A stretch of DNA of 64,000 bases from positions 1-64,000 of the forward strand of contig CAVVVS010000071.1 of assembly GCA_963751355.1 (NCBI GenBank), written 5' to 3'. This document shows positions 1 through 9,763 of the stretch, piece after piece. The DNA is from CAVVVS01 sp963751355. Its GTDB lineage: Bacteria; Bacteroidota; Ignavibacteria; Ignavibacteriales; Ignavibacteriaceae. The notes under the pieces are model-generated. The model ran no database searches. It saw nothing but the letters and a program-made list of their open reading frames with translations, and was not told the DNA's origin. The position numbers were made by a program, and so were the translations under genes. Within the stretch, counting starts at the first letter, position 1; each line of letters begins with the position of its first letter.

Positions 1-34
<34 letters not shown>

Positions 35-42
35 GCATCGCG

Positions 43-642
43 ATGACCGAAGAAACACCTTATAATCCATGCAGTAAAAAAGGTGAAATTCGTGCAAAGC
101 TGAACGAATATTTGGAAAATGAAATTAAACAGAAAAAAATAAATGCAATAATAGCCAGGGCAGCAGATTTTTACGGACCATATTCGGAAAAGACAAGCAT
201 TCCATTCCTCATGGTTATTCAAAATTTAGCCAAAGGCAAAAAAGCACAATGGCTTGTTGACAGCAAAACAAAACATTCTTTTACATATACGGAAGACTGC
301 GGCAAGGCATTATATTTATTAGCGCAAACAAAATCAGCATATAACCAGGTTTGGCACATGCCCACAGCAAATCCCCCCATCACAGGCGAAGAATTTATTG
401 CGTTTGCCGCACGTCATCTTGGTGAGAAACCGGCGACTACCGTATTAAAAAAATGGATGATAAAATTAGCCGGTTTATTTACTACGGAAATAAAAGAAAT
501 ATATGAGATGCTCTACCAAAATGAATTCGATTATGTTTTTGATTCAACAAAATTTGAAAATCAGTTCAATTTTAAACCTATTTCGTACGAAGAAGGAATA
601 AAAGAAACAATTGATTTCGCACGAAAATCGAGAATTATTTGA
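43..642 (+). CDS. NAD-dependent epimerase/dehydratase, C-terminal part (5' truncated)
   Basis: This is the C-terminal half of an extended short-chain dehydrogenase/epimerase. The segment ARAADFYGPYS near residue 40 is the family's arginine plus YGP substrate-side motif, and SFTYTEDCGKALYLLA near residue 80 is the typical post-barrel helix. The N-terminal Rossmann GxxGxxG and the catalytic YxxxK are missing because the gene runs off the window start. The reading frame stays open upstream of the first ATG (codons R-I-A before MTEET), so that ATG is probably internal and the true start lies outside. Substrate is unknown; relatives act on nucleotide sugars or are uncharacterised NAD(P)-binding proteins. 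It converges with the large T9SS gene on the other strand. Confidence 0.75.
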   Translation: MTEETPYNPCSKKGEIRAKLNEYLENEIKQKKINAIIARAADFYGPYSEKTSIPFLMVIQNLAKGKKAQWLVDSKTKHSFTYTEDCGKALYLLAQTKSAYNQVWHMPTANPPITGEEFIAFAARHLGEKPATTVLKKWMIKLAGLFTTEIKEIYEMLYQNEFDYVFDSTKFENQFNFKPISYEEGIKETIDFARKSRII

Positions 643-704
643 CAATCCGAAATATATTTAAAGATAGTTGAAATTAATTCAGAACAAAATAAAAAGAGAC
701 TACC

Positions 705-745
705 AAAGTCAATAAATTAATTTATCAACTAATACGTTTGACTTT
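705..745. terminator. Possible terminator between convergent genes
   Basis: A 7-bp inverted repeat, AAAGTCA (705-711) and TGACTTT (739-745), lies between the convergent epimerase and T9SS genes. The loop is long (27 nt) but contains the self-complementary AAATTAATTT, and the right arm is followed by a T-rich stretch. It is a weak candidate only. Confidence 0.25.
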
Positions 746-803
746 TGTTCTTTCGAGCTAATTATTTAAAGACTTTTAAAAATAATTTATTAAACATCGA
801 TTT

Positions 804-3800
804 CTATTTTAGAATGATCATCTTTCGTGCGGTAGTAAATTTGTTCGTCACTTCCAATCTATAAAAATATATACCGCTTGCAAGATTGTGTGCATTAAAT
901 TCAAACATGTGATATCCTGCTTTCATTTTTTTATTTATAAGCTCACTTACTCGTTCGCCCAGAATATTAAAAACAATCAATTTTACAAAACCGTCTTCCT
1001 TCAACCCAAGCTCAATTTTTGTTGTAGGATTAAAAGGATTGGGATAATTCTGGCTAAGGAAATATTGTCCGGGAATTCCTGTCTTCACCTCTATCTCATT
1101 ACTTAACTTAAAGCTACCGCTGTAATCAATTTGTTTTAAGCGAAACTTATATGTACCGGCTCCGGTTAATGATTTATCAACGAAAGAATATTGTTGAGGA
1201 AAATAGGTGGTACCATGTCCTTTTACAAATCCAATTTTTGTCCATTTATCAGTCTGAGAGTTTTCTGAATATTGGCTGACTGCTGTCCGCTCAATATCAA
1301 ATCCGTAATTATTAGTCTCACTTGCAGTATTCCAATTCAGTATGACATTATTTCTATTTATCATTGAAGCATTGAAGGATATAAGTTCAACCGGGATTGT
1401 AGAAGCATCTTTTCCGAACATGAGAGCAAGCGGTGAACCGAATAAAGGTCCGCCATCGCCGTTATTGTGATAGGTTAAGCCCTGTGTCCCGTCATAATTT
1501 TCTATACCTACTAATGCATCTCCGTCAATTGAAGGAGGAACAGGATAGGTACTTTCTTCGTCATTAAATTGAATTTTAATATTACCGGTTGAGTAAAGAA
1601 TAATTTGAAATGTTATATAATCTGAAGCCGAACCTTTATCGTACACATGCCAATAAGTAACAATGAACTCGGAGCCTGTATTAGCGTAATAAACATGTGA
1701 GCCGGTATTACTGCAATCGAGATCCATTGCACATGCGGCGATAAAATTATTAGGCGTAAGTGAAGACGGTATAAAAGCAAATTCCGCATTTTCGGAATTC
1801 CCGTTATCGAATATTAAATAACCGTTAGAGCTAATATAAACATCGTTATAATTCTTATCGAAGAACGGGAAAGAAAATCCAAAAGAAACCATGCCGAAAT
1901 AACCGTCGTCGCTATCCCCTGAAGTCCATGAAACTATCTCGGAATGATTTTGTGTGACGGGATCAATCCATTCATAAACGGGGTAGGAAGGGAATTCGCT
2001 TCCGCCTGCAGTTGAATTAGCAAAATAATAACCGCCCGATTCGGTTGTGCCTCCGCCGTACTGAGTAGTATGAACCCGGTTGGTAATATATTTATCATTA
2101 TATACTATATGATACTTGTTTTGGTTATCTATCCTTATCTTAAATTTACTGGCTTCCTCTATATCAGAATGCTCAAATACGCCGGACGTATTTTGTGCGT
2201 ATCTAAAAATATCACTTCCGTACAAAGGTGTATAAAGAATATGCGCATTACCTGAGTTATCTAAGTCCAAAGAAGTACAGCCGCTTCCCCAGCCAGTGTC
2301 AATTTGGATAACAGTCCAGACTCCACTGCTTTTAAAAGCATATTTATTATTACCGTATTGTCCGCCAAGATAACTTATATGTGGATTATTAGAGTTATCA
2401 ATAGCAATTGATGTTTGCATTGCTTCAATTTGTCCTCCGACGATGTCTATCTTTTCTGGTGTATTCCAATTTCCAAACACACCGTTAAAATATCCCAATC
2501 CTTGCTCATGGCTATCATCGTCTTTTATATCCATACTGTAAAAACTTAAATGAAGAAGATCATTATTATCTATAACCATCGAAGCATAATCATAAACTTT
2601 ATTATGGAGAATTTCATATTCCCAGCTTCCTGACGCATTTGTGAAATAATATAATGAACAAACTGTAGCTACACCAGCATTTAAGAATGCTATATGTGCT
2701 TTACCATTATTATCTATATCTAACGCAACTGGCCGGATGTGAGGAAGTTCTATTAATTCTAATGGAGATTGCCATGTTCCTGATGCATTGTTTGTATAAT
2801 ATAATTTATAATTCTCGTCCAGCGGATCCCCGAAAACACTGGTTCTCGTGAAATGTTTTACATAGCAGATATGTTCATGATTTGATCCGTCCACTGCGAT
2901 CAAGGAGTTTTCACCATTCCAAAGATCATAAGGAGGGTTGCCCAAGTCTGAATGATTATCGGCAACACCGTTGTAAATTCTATGACTTTCCCAAACTCCG
3001 GTTTTATTAGTTTGGTAAATAATATCATAACCATTGTTGGGGTAAAATTCTCCCTCGCTTGTACAACTAATATGTGCCGAGCCGTACGAATCAACATCAA
3101 GCGATAGTTCACTAATATCGCGTGAAAATGGGACTTCTTCTATGGTGTGTGAAATAATTTTTGTTTTTGAATTATAAGTGTTATTGTGAGTGATCATATC
3201 TGATTGATCTGCTGAAACAGAAGATGAATTTCCGGCATACCCGGTATCATTGGGGACGACAACAATATTCACAGTAGCAGTATTTTTAAAATCAATATCT
3301 CCAAGATTACAAACAACCATACCGTTGGCATATGTACATGTACCCTGGCTTGCATCTGCATAATAAAAATCCACTTTTGAACTGAGAGTGTTAGTCAGAA
3401 TTACATTAGTTGCATTATTAAATCCGTAATCTCCAACGGTAATAGTGTATGTCAAATATCCGTTTACTAATACCGGATCAGGATGATCGATTTGAGTAAC
3501 AAAGATATCAGCGCCCGGGGGACGCACAAAGTCAAGATAGTAGATATCCTGGTTCCCGCTTGTTCCATCGTTCCAAACAATTTCGTTTGACCAAATAGCC
3601 GGGTTGTTTTCCGAATAAAGGCTGGTAGCAAGGGGTACCAGAGCTTCGGTTGCAAATTCGTAAAAATAAATATCATCGTTTCCGTACATATCTACCAACA
3701 CATTCCAAACTATTCCTTTATCCGAAATTCTGGGCTTTGAATGAGCTGTTACCTGATCCGTAATAAAATAAAGAGTATTTGTATTCAAATCGGTCATATA

Positions 3801-4517
3801 CATTAAATATCTCCCGTTCCGGTTTTCGATCCATACAACCGAATCACCATGTATATCGGGGGAATATTGATCATAATTATCTGCGGTGAGTTGGCGCTCC
3901 TGGCCTGAATCGAGGTCCATTAAAAATATGGAACTTGTTGAACCTCTCAGTTCTTCCCAAACAACTTTATGACCCGATATCCTTGGACCATTCTGAATGG
4001 AATGTGCATCCGGTGTAATTCTGGTTTCGGAACTGTTATTCATGTCATACATATATATGTCGTATTCCCAAGACTTGCCGTTACGGTTATCGCGCCATAC
4101 GATAACGCTGTCGGATACTACCGGATAATCCTGGTATGAATCATTTGTTGTAACCTGATGTTCAACGCCGGTGTTTATATCATAAAAATAAATGTCCCGG
4201 TTCCCGTTACGAAGATCATCCCACACAATTATATTTTGCCATATTTCCGGGTGGCTTTGATCTTTTGGATATGTGGTGATTCTTTGTTCAGGTCCGGAGG
4301 GTAGTGTGTACATATATATATCATTATTAATAATAAATCCGGACTGATTTCTCCTATCCTGCCATACTATTCTATTACCTGACACAGAAGGATTGGTCTG
4401 GTAATCAGGGTTAGTAGTGATAGAAATTGGAGTGAATTGTGCGTGCACTGTGGTTATATTGCTTATGATGAATAGTGTGGTCAAAAATAGTATAACCGGT
4501 AAGTTCATTCTTTTCAT
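804..4517 (-). CDS. Large secreted beta-propeller protein with T9SS C-terminal sorting domain
   Basis: A 1237-residue secreted protein. Residues 1-26 form a signal peptide ending VHAQ. Residues about 35-335 hold TolB/WD40-like blades that repeat an IVWxDxRN core followed by DIYxYD. Residues about 335-450 resemble a DUF11-type Ig domain; about 460-850 carry further blades with an AHISY/HISF core; about 870-1060 is the FSFPFF...ISSNGYLIF domain common in T9SS cargo. The last 85 residues are the type A sorting domain, with QNYPNPFNPTTKI and a SGIYFYRL end, predicting export by T9SS and cell-surface attachment or release. The start is well supported by AAAGGAGG just upstream. No catalytic motif was found, so adhesion or binding is more likely than enzyme activity (inference). 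Confidence 0.85.
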   Translation of the reverse strand: MKRMNLPVILFLTTLFIISNITTVHAQFTPISITTNPDYQTNPSVSGNRIVWQDRRNQSGFIINNDIYMYTLPSGPEQRITTYPKDQSHPEIWQNIIVWDDLRNGNRDIYFYDINTGVEHQVTTNDSYQDYPVVSDSVIVWRDNRNGKSWEYDIYMYDMNNSSETRITPDAHSIQNGPRISGHKVVWEELRGSTSSIFLMDLDSGQERQLTADNYDQYSPDIHGDSVVWIENRNGRYLMYMTDLNTNTLYFITDQVTAHSKPRISDKGIVWNVLVDMYGNDDIYFYEFATEALVPLATSLYSENNPAIWSNEIVWNDGTSGNQDIYYLDFVRPPGADIFVTQIDHPDPVLVNGYLTYTITVGDYGFNNATNVILTNTLSSKVDFYYADASQGTCTYANGMVVCNLGDIDFKNTATVNIVVVPNDTGYAGNSSSVSADQSDMITHNNTYNSKTKIISHTIEEVPFSRDISELSLDVDSYGSAHISCTSEGEFYPNNGYDIIYQTNKTGVWESHRIYNGVADNHSDLGNPPYDLWNGENSLIAVDGSNHEHICYVKHFTRTSVFGDPLDENYKLYYTNNASGTWQSPLELIELPHIRPVALDIDNNGKAHIAFLNAGVATVCSLYYFTNASGSWEYEILHNKVYDYASMVIDNNDLLHLSFYSMDIKDDDSHEQGLGYFNGVFGNWNTPEKIDIVGGQIEAMQTSIAIDNSNNPHISYLGGQYGNNKYAFKSSGVWTVIQIDTGWGSGCTSLDLDNSGNAHILYTPLYGSDIFRYAQNTSGVFEHSDIEEASKFKIRIDNQNKYHIVYNDKYITNRVHTTQYGGGTTESGGYYFANSTAGGSEFPSYPVYEWIDPVTQNHSEIVSWTSGDSDDGYFGMVSFGFSFPFFDKNYNDVYISSNGYLIFDNGNSENAEFAFIPSSLTPNNFIAACAMDLDCSNTGSHVYYANTGSEFIVTYWHVYDKGSASDYITFQIILYSTGNIKIQFNDEESTYPVPPSIDGDALVGIENYDGTQGLTYHNNGDGGPLFGSPLALMFGKDASTIPVELISFNASMINRNNVILNWNTASETNNYGFDIERTAVSQYSENSQTDKWTKIGFVKGHGTTYFPQQYSFVDKSLTGAGTYKFRLKQIDYSGSFKLSNEIEVKTGIPGQYFLSQNYPNPFNPTTKIELGLKEDGFVKLIVFNILGERVSELINKKMKAGYHMFEFNAHNLASGIYFYRLEVTNKFTTARKMIILK

Positions 4518-5320
4518 CTTTGCCTCCTTTAGATATAAAACGAGATAAAGAATCGAGTAATGTCCCCAAAAATCCGGAATTCAATAATTGAGTATGTTCT
4601 AATCGGGACTTGAATGTTAGAACGGTTATGATGGTGCAACTAGAAAATCCGATGCTAAAATCATATCTGCATCCATATTTTCCGTTGAGTAATTGTAAGT
4701 GATACTCAAAAATAATGTAATTAGAGGAGGTACAAATGTCAAGTAAAATCAATGGTTACTATATGTTTAGCAAATGATTCCATTAAGCAAAATTTGAATA
4801 ACGGAAAAGTAATTTATCAACCTTTCAAATTGGATTGTTATATACTATACAACCTTAACTAAACAATACCCTAATTGGATAATCCTAACTAAAGTTTTAA
4901 ACTCTTGCAAATTAAAAATCATACTTTATTTTATTTATCATTAATATTCGAGTTGACCGACTATGAAGTTTAAATGCAAGGAAGCTGCGAATTTCACTAA
5001 TATTCATCAGTTGAGACATGTATGTCTATGTTGCTAATCTCGTTGAAGTGTAAGATTTCTCCCCGCGGTCGTAATGACAATTTAGTAAAATATTTATTTT
5101 GCAGAGCCTCTATTTTAAATTGTAGATAAGTTTTTCTATTTCTTCAATGATACAAAGAGATGTCACCCTCCCCCGATTATATATTCCTCAAGTTCGTTAA
5201 TAGTGTCCTGTTTCCTGTTATGATTTGACTTGAAGGATTATTTTTCGAGCACTATCACAAGACCGATTTTTTATCAGCCATAAATTTTAAAACATCATAA
5301 ACAGTAATGCCCGGTGAAAC
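4518..5320. other. Intergenic region, no gene recognised
   Basis: About 800 AT-rich bases between the T9SS gene's start and the CBS gene's stop. Only short reading frames with no recognisable protein are present. The first part must hold the promoter of the T9SS gene, but I cannot place -35/-10 elements with confidence. Around 5040-5085 a GC-richer stretch ending in ATGAC resembles a fragment of the dispersed GTCAT...ATGAC repeat seen elsewhere in the window. Confidence 0.5.
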
Positions 5321-5791
5321 TTATGTTTGTGCCCCTTCTTCTTGAGCCGTTTTTAATCCGGGTGTGCCGGTTATATATTGAACTAATTGGTCGATAACAA
5401 ATTCCTTTTCATCGATTAAGGCTTTTACTGCATCTCCGATTGATATAACACCGATTAATTTATTCTTTTCAATTACCGGCAAATGTCTTACCCGTCTGTT
5501 TGTCATTAACGCCATACATTCTTCGGGAGTTCGGTTGGGTTTTATGTACATAACTTTTGTGGACATAATCTCTCTAACCGGTATTTCTTTTGATAGTCTA
5601 CCGAGAAGTGCTACTTTGCGGGCGTAGTCCCGTTCAGACATTATTCCTATTACGTTTTCATTTTCAATTACAAGAAGTGCCCCTATATCTTTCTCAGCCA
5701 TCAACTCCAGTGCCTGGAACACTGTTGATTCTGGTGAGATGTACCAAAAATCGTTTCCTTTATGGTTTAATATTTCCCGGATTGTCTTCAT
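5321..5791 (-). CDS. CBS-domain pair protein
   Basis: A stand-alone 156-residue Bateman module of two CBS domains. The first covers about residues 10-65 (IGALLVIENENVIGIMSERD) and the second about 75-135 (VRHLPVIEKNKLIGVISIGD). Such proteins bind adenine nucleotides or S-adenosylmethionine and act as energy sensors, alone or on a partner; no catalytic domain is attached here. The ERDY segment after the first domain is typical of this stand-alone bacterial family. A weak AGGGTG precedes the start. It sits alone, with long non-coding gaps on both sides, so it is probably its own transcription unit. The partner is unknown. A second CBS pair is found in the site-2 protease at 11.7-12.8 kb. Confidence 0.85.
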   Translation of the reverse strand: MKTIREILNHKGNDFWYISPESTVFQALELMAEKDIGALLVIENENVIGIMSERDYARKVALLGRLSKEIPVREIMSTKVMYIKPNRTPEECMALMTNRRVRHLPVIEKNKLIGVISIGDAVKALIDEKEFVIDQLVQYITGTPGLKTAQEEGAQT

Positions 5792-6309
5792 GGTATCACC
5801 CTTTTTTCTATTATAATAGTTGTGTTACTTATTTAAATTTTCTATTCAAATTTTATTTTCATAGAATCAATTGCATTTACCTTACCGGGTTTTGGAACAT
5901 ATATTATCTGTATGAATGGATAATAATTTAGCATTTTTATAATTCCATACCCTATTTATCCATAATAAAAAAATAATTTCAATTAATCACCATTCTTTTT
6001 TATAAAAATCGTTTAATATCTTTATAAGCTTTCGTATTTAAAATGATACCAAGCATCAAATTACGATTTCCATATTATATTCAGAGATATATTAAGGAGA
6101 ATGAACCGGAGTATCAAATATTATTGTGATAATGAAGAGGGGATGAATTTATATCAGAGGATGAAAAAATTGGGGTAAAATTATTAAACAATTTACTTTT
6201 GTGGGAATTTAATCGTCGCTGCAGAGTATCCTTTGTATTACGGTACAAAATTACAGAGTTCCGGAATCTCTTTCACTTTGCATCAAAAGAATACCCTGCG
6301 GCATTTTAA
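5792..6309. other. Intergenic region with imperfect palindrome
   Basis: No convincing gene. A 25-codon frame near 6101 follows an AAGGAGA but is too short and has no recognisable content. At about 6222-6303 there is an imperfect inverted repeat (GCTGCAGAGTAT against ATACCCTGCGGC) with an inner palindrome around TTCCGGAA, directly downstream of the BON gene. It could act as that gene's terminator or be a dispersed repeat. Confidence 0.4.
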
Positions 6310-7065
6310 TTAACTTTTAACTGCCAATTGGTTATTAACAGATATCGCGTCTGTTTTAAATCTAACCATATTTGCCGCCCAATATTTTAATGACGATGAA
6401 TCCACATGTCCCTTCAATATCACATTCCCGTTAATTACAATTATATGAATTGGAGGATTTGTGGAATATGCATATGGTTCAAACATCGGGTCGCTGTAGA
6501 TCAGCATTGCGGCACGGTAACCGATATTACCCGGGCCGAATGTTTTTTGAATTTTGTTTACTACTGAGTCAACGCCGGGAATCTCTTCAGCTTTTTCCTG
6601 AAATATCTTAACATCCCATGGCTGATGAACCCAGCCCTTCAGAGTTAATGTTCCGTTCTTGTAGCTGGCAGTTACCCAATCGAAAACGCTGTAAAAAACA
6701 TGATCGTGAATCTTTTTGAGAACCGCTTTAACTATGGTTTCGGCCGAATCATTGGATGCAGCAATGTTGAGATTATTAACTACTTTATATGTTTCGTTCA
6801 CATCGCCGGCTTCCTTTCCGGCAAGTTTTTTATCTGCAATTGTGGAAACAGTCCCGGTAAGTGTTATTGTTTGTCTGTCTACATTTACATTTAAATCATT
6901 ATTGTCCATTAATCCATCTTTAGCTAGGCGGTACTCAACAAATATTTTTACTGTCTTATTCTGTCGCTTATTTTTATTTGATTGTGCGTATGTATTATTA
7001 AAAATAAATGCGGGTATAATTAGAAAGGCAATAATTGAATAAAAATATACTTTTACCTTTTTCAT
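6310..7065 (-). CDS. Periplasmic BON-domain protein (OsmY-like)
   Basis: An exported protein of about 251 residues with a signal peptide (MKKVKVYFYSIIAF... to NTYAQ) and three BON-type modules at roughly residues 40-105, 108-175 and 185-250. Each has the hydrophobic-strand pattern (NVNVDRQTITLTGTV, ASYKNGTLTLKGWV, IIVINGNVILKGHV). BON domains bind phospholipid surfaces and are found in osmotic-shock proteins such as OsmY. I chose the ATG at 7065 because AGGAAG precedes it; the ATG at 7089 has no ribosome binding site and would put eight extra residues before the signal peptide. The neighbourhood (CBS protein, ClC, MscS further on) fits envelope or osmotic stress, which is inference. Confidence 0.8.
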   Translation of the reverse strand: MKKVKVYFYSIIAFLIIPAFIFNNTYAQSNKNKRQNKTVKIFVEYRLAKDGLMDNNDLNVNVDRQTITLTGTVSTIADKKLAGKEAGDVNETYKVVNNLNIAASNDSAETIVKAVLKKIHDHVFYSVFDWVTASYKNGTLTLKGWVHQPWDVKIFQEKAEEIPGVDSVVNKIQKTFGPGNIGYRAAMLIYSDPMFEPYAYSTNPPIHIIVINGNVILKGHVDSSSLKYWAANMVRFKTDAISVNNQLAVKS

Positions 7066-7349
7066 CTTATTACCACTTCCTTTCCTCATCTTCGTTCGTT
7101 TAAGTTTTAGACGTATAAATTTGCTAATTGGTTTAAAGATTTTTTAAGCTTGTATACTGTGTCACCGCATTAACGGTTAGCGGACTGGAGGGAAAATTAA
7201 AGTTATTATCATCAGTTAGTATTTTATATGAGGTGTCAGTAAATCCCGCCGGCTTGCATGTTAAGATTATAAGAGATGATGAGATTTAAAGGATTAAAGA
7301 ATATTTTTTATAATGACTATATAGGTAAGAAAATATATCCTTGCCAATA

Positions 7350-9752
7350 CTAATCTATTTCCACGGTAAAATTCTCGCCTTCCCATTTATTAGCTGTAAG
7401 CCAGTAGAACGTAAAAATTATTTTTCTCCCTTTTTCAAGTTTGCTTGAGGGAATATCGGCATAATAAATTCCTGCCTGCGAATCTTTTGTAACCTCTTCG
7501 TTACTAGAATTCCAGTTATCATCCGTCCATTTTATTTTGGCATTTGCCAGGACTTCTATTCGTAAAGTCTTGCTTTGCGGAATAGCTCTGCATTTGTTAT
7601 TAAAACGCCAAACGGCAAAATTGCAAACAGTTTTATTTTTAACATACCGTTCGAAAGCCTGGGGCGGCATATCAAAAACTTCCCCGTCTTCGAGAGAGCG
7701 TCTTAATTTAATATATTCGGAATGAGCCCAAACCAGCGGCATAGCCGAACCGGCAGGCTTTCCAAAGAACAATTCACGTTCGAGAATATCATCCGAATCC
7801 CAGATTTGCTCGGGAATCATTCCTCCTTGATTTGAGAAGCTTTCCATTGTTTTCAATAACTTTTCTGCTTTTTTGAGGTTGCCTGCAGCAAGTTCATAAT
7901 GAGCTCTCTCACCCGTCAATAGAGGCCAGGCTCTACCTGTACCGGTACCATCAAACGGGCTTCCGTCCTCATGTTCGCCCCATCCGTCACCGTTGTAGCG
8001 GTACCATGCCGGACCGGTCGGCGTTTCAACTTTCAATTTTGCATCAATAATTTTTATTGTATTTAAAATGTGCGGATCATCGTGTGCGCGTAGACCGAAA
8101 CGTACCAGCGCCAATGCATCGGGACTAATCAGGTGAATCGCTTCGGTAGTATCTTTCCCGGGAGGACGATTTTTTATCGGGACAAACCCATTTGTCAATG
8201 ATGCTGCATCAGCAGTTTCAGGCGGCGATATTCTTACGTAATAACCTTCAACACCTACTTCGTGTGCCCAATCTGTATTTGTAACATAAGTCCATCTTTC
8301 TATATTTTCATTCCAGCAGTCCGCAACTTCCTTAAAATATTCTGAAAGTTTATTTTCACCTAAGCTGTCCGCTATATCAGCAGAGACAAGCAAAGCTGTA
8401 ATTTCTACGGCAAGAGTAAATGGCGAGTAGCCTGGATCTTCTTCCCATCTATCCTGTTGTGTTACCGGACCGTTGCAGACTATAAACGATGCTGCTTTAC
8501 GGATCATACTCCAATAATCTTTTAGTTCGGATTTTTTGATAGCACCTTTTCTTCTTGCAAGATCGACAAATAAAATAGGGAAAGCTGCCTCATCCATTTG
8601 TATTCCGGTCCAGTAAGGTGTACCGTCGAGCCACATATTCTGATCCCAGTGACCGTCTGCTTCCTGAGTTATTTTTAAATAATGCAGAACTCTATTGGAA
8701 TCTTCGAAAGCATTTACCGCAAGCAAACCGCCGGCAGATTCGACCAGGTCTCTGGGCCAAACCAGATGGTATCCACCCAGATCATCATCACCTTTTGAAA
8801 ATCCCCATGGCACCGACAGCGAAGCAATAAGTCCGCCGGGTAATCTTTTTGCTTCATGTACTTTCAAAACAGATGAGCTGATACGGTAAAGATCTTTCGA
8901 TGATTTATTTTCGTGTTTTAACGGTGCAATTTTCTTTTGCCAATTCGTCCATTCTTTAATGTATTGTTTTTTTGCGGACTCAAATCCGTCAAATATACTT
9001 GCAGCCGCACGCTGTCCGGCTTCAGCCCAATTTGTGCCGAATGCAATAACAATCATGAATGAATCGTCTTTTATTAATTCGAGATCAACCTCTCCCGTAA
9101 GCGCAACATTCCCGTTTTCAGCTTTTTGATAAAGCTTTGTCAACAGTTTATTTTCATTTATATCCTGCCATCCATCGGATGAACCTACAAATCCAACGGT
9201 ACGGTATTTAAATGGAATTGAGCATCCCATAGCTAGAGCTACACCGTCCCGGTGTGAAAAGATCAATGGAGTTCCTTTATAATTACCGACCCACGCACTA
9301 TTACCGGCTCCCCGGTTTGCTAAATGCGATGCAAGAATTGCGTAAAGATGAAATCTGTCGACATCTTTTTTAAGTGAGGTAAATTTTACATTTTGAAGAA
9401 TGCTGTCACGAAATGGATCGGCAATTATTTCCTTTTCAATTTTATAATAACCCGATTTACACTTGTTAGCTAATTTATATGCGGGCACTCCTTCAGCTAA
9501 AAACTTCACATCAAAACCGGCATGTCTTTTTTCCTCCGAAAAAAAAGATTTACCGTCTGTAACAATAAATCCCATATCCCTTGTGCATGCTTGATCAATC
9601 CTTGGATAGTAAATTTCGTTTAATATACCATGGCTTAATGTGAACCAGACTCTGCTGATATTATTAAGCGCGGTACCCACGCCGCTCTTTGCGCTTGAAG
9701 TCCATCTGCCTGGAATCCCTTGTCCGCCGGGTGCATATTCTTCTTTTATCAT
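7350..9752 (-). CDS. Glycoside hydrolase family 15 glucoamylase/glucodextranase-like
   Basis: An 800-residue GH15 enzyme, expected to release glucose from the non-reducing end of alpha-glucans. An N-terminal beta-sandwich (residues about 1-270, starting APGGQGIPGRWTSSAKSGVG, typical of the family) leads into the (alpha/alpha)6 catalytic barrel at about 290-690. Visible motifs are DLGGYHLVWPRDLVESAG, WEEDPGYSPFT (general acid glutamate region) and GRAWPLLTGERAHYE (catalytic base region). A C-terminal domain of about 100 residues follows. There is no signal peptide, so it is probably cytoplasmic and may act on storage glycogen or imported dextrins. Its start lies 11 bases after the stop of the ClC gene, so the two are probably co-transcribed. 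No Shine-Dalgarno site is visible at its own start. Confidence 0.9.
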   Translation of the reverse strand: MIKEEYAPGGQGIPGRWTSSAKSGVGTALNNISRVWFTLSHGILNEIYYPRIDQACTRDMGFIVTDGKSFFSEEKRHAGFDVKFLAEGVPAYKLANKCKSGYYKIEKEIIADPFRDSILQNVKFTSLKKDVDRFHLYAILASHLANRGAGNSAWVGNYKGTPLIFSHRDGVALAMGCSIPFKYRTVGFVGSSDGWQDINENKLLTKLYQKAENGNVALTGEVDLELIKDDSFMIVIAFGTNWAEAGQRAAASIFDGFESAKKQYIKEWTNWQKKIAPLKHENKSSKDLYRISSSVLKVHEAKRLPGGLIASLSVPWGFSKGDDDLGGYHLVWPRDLVESAGGLLAVNAFEDSNRVLHYLKITQEADGHWDQNMWLDGTPYWTGIQMDEAAFPILFVDLARRKGAIKKSELKDYWSMIRKAASFIVCNGPVTQQDRWEEDPGYSPFTLAVEITALLVSADIADSLGENKLSEYFKEVADCWNENIERWTYVTNTDWAHEVGVEGYYVRISPPETADAASLTNGFVPIKNRPPGKDTTEAIHLISPDALALVRFGLRAHDDPHILNTIKIIDAKLKVETPTGPAWYRYNGDGWGEHEDGSPFDGTGTGRAWPLLTGERAHYELAAGNLKKAEKLLKTMESFSNQGGMIPEQIWDSDDILERELFFGKPAGSAMPLVWAHSEYIKLRRSLEDGEVFDMPPQAFERYVKNKTVCNFAVWRFNNKCRAIPQSKTLRIEVLANAKIKWTDDNWNSSNEEVTKDSQAGIYYADIPSSKLEKGRKIIFTFYWLTANKWEGENFTVEID

Positions 9753-9763
9753 ATTAGTTTTTC

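Noticed and set aside
4411..4752. 113-codon minus-strand frame overlapping the start of the T9SS gene
   Set aside because: It overlaps the well-supported start and ribosome site of the T9SS gene in another frame and has no protein-like pattern.
6101..6178. 25-codon frame after an AAGGAGA near the BON gene
   Set aside because: Too short, the ribosome site abuts the ATG, and the peptide has no recognisable feature.
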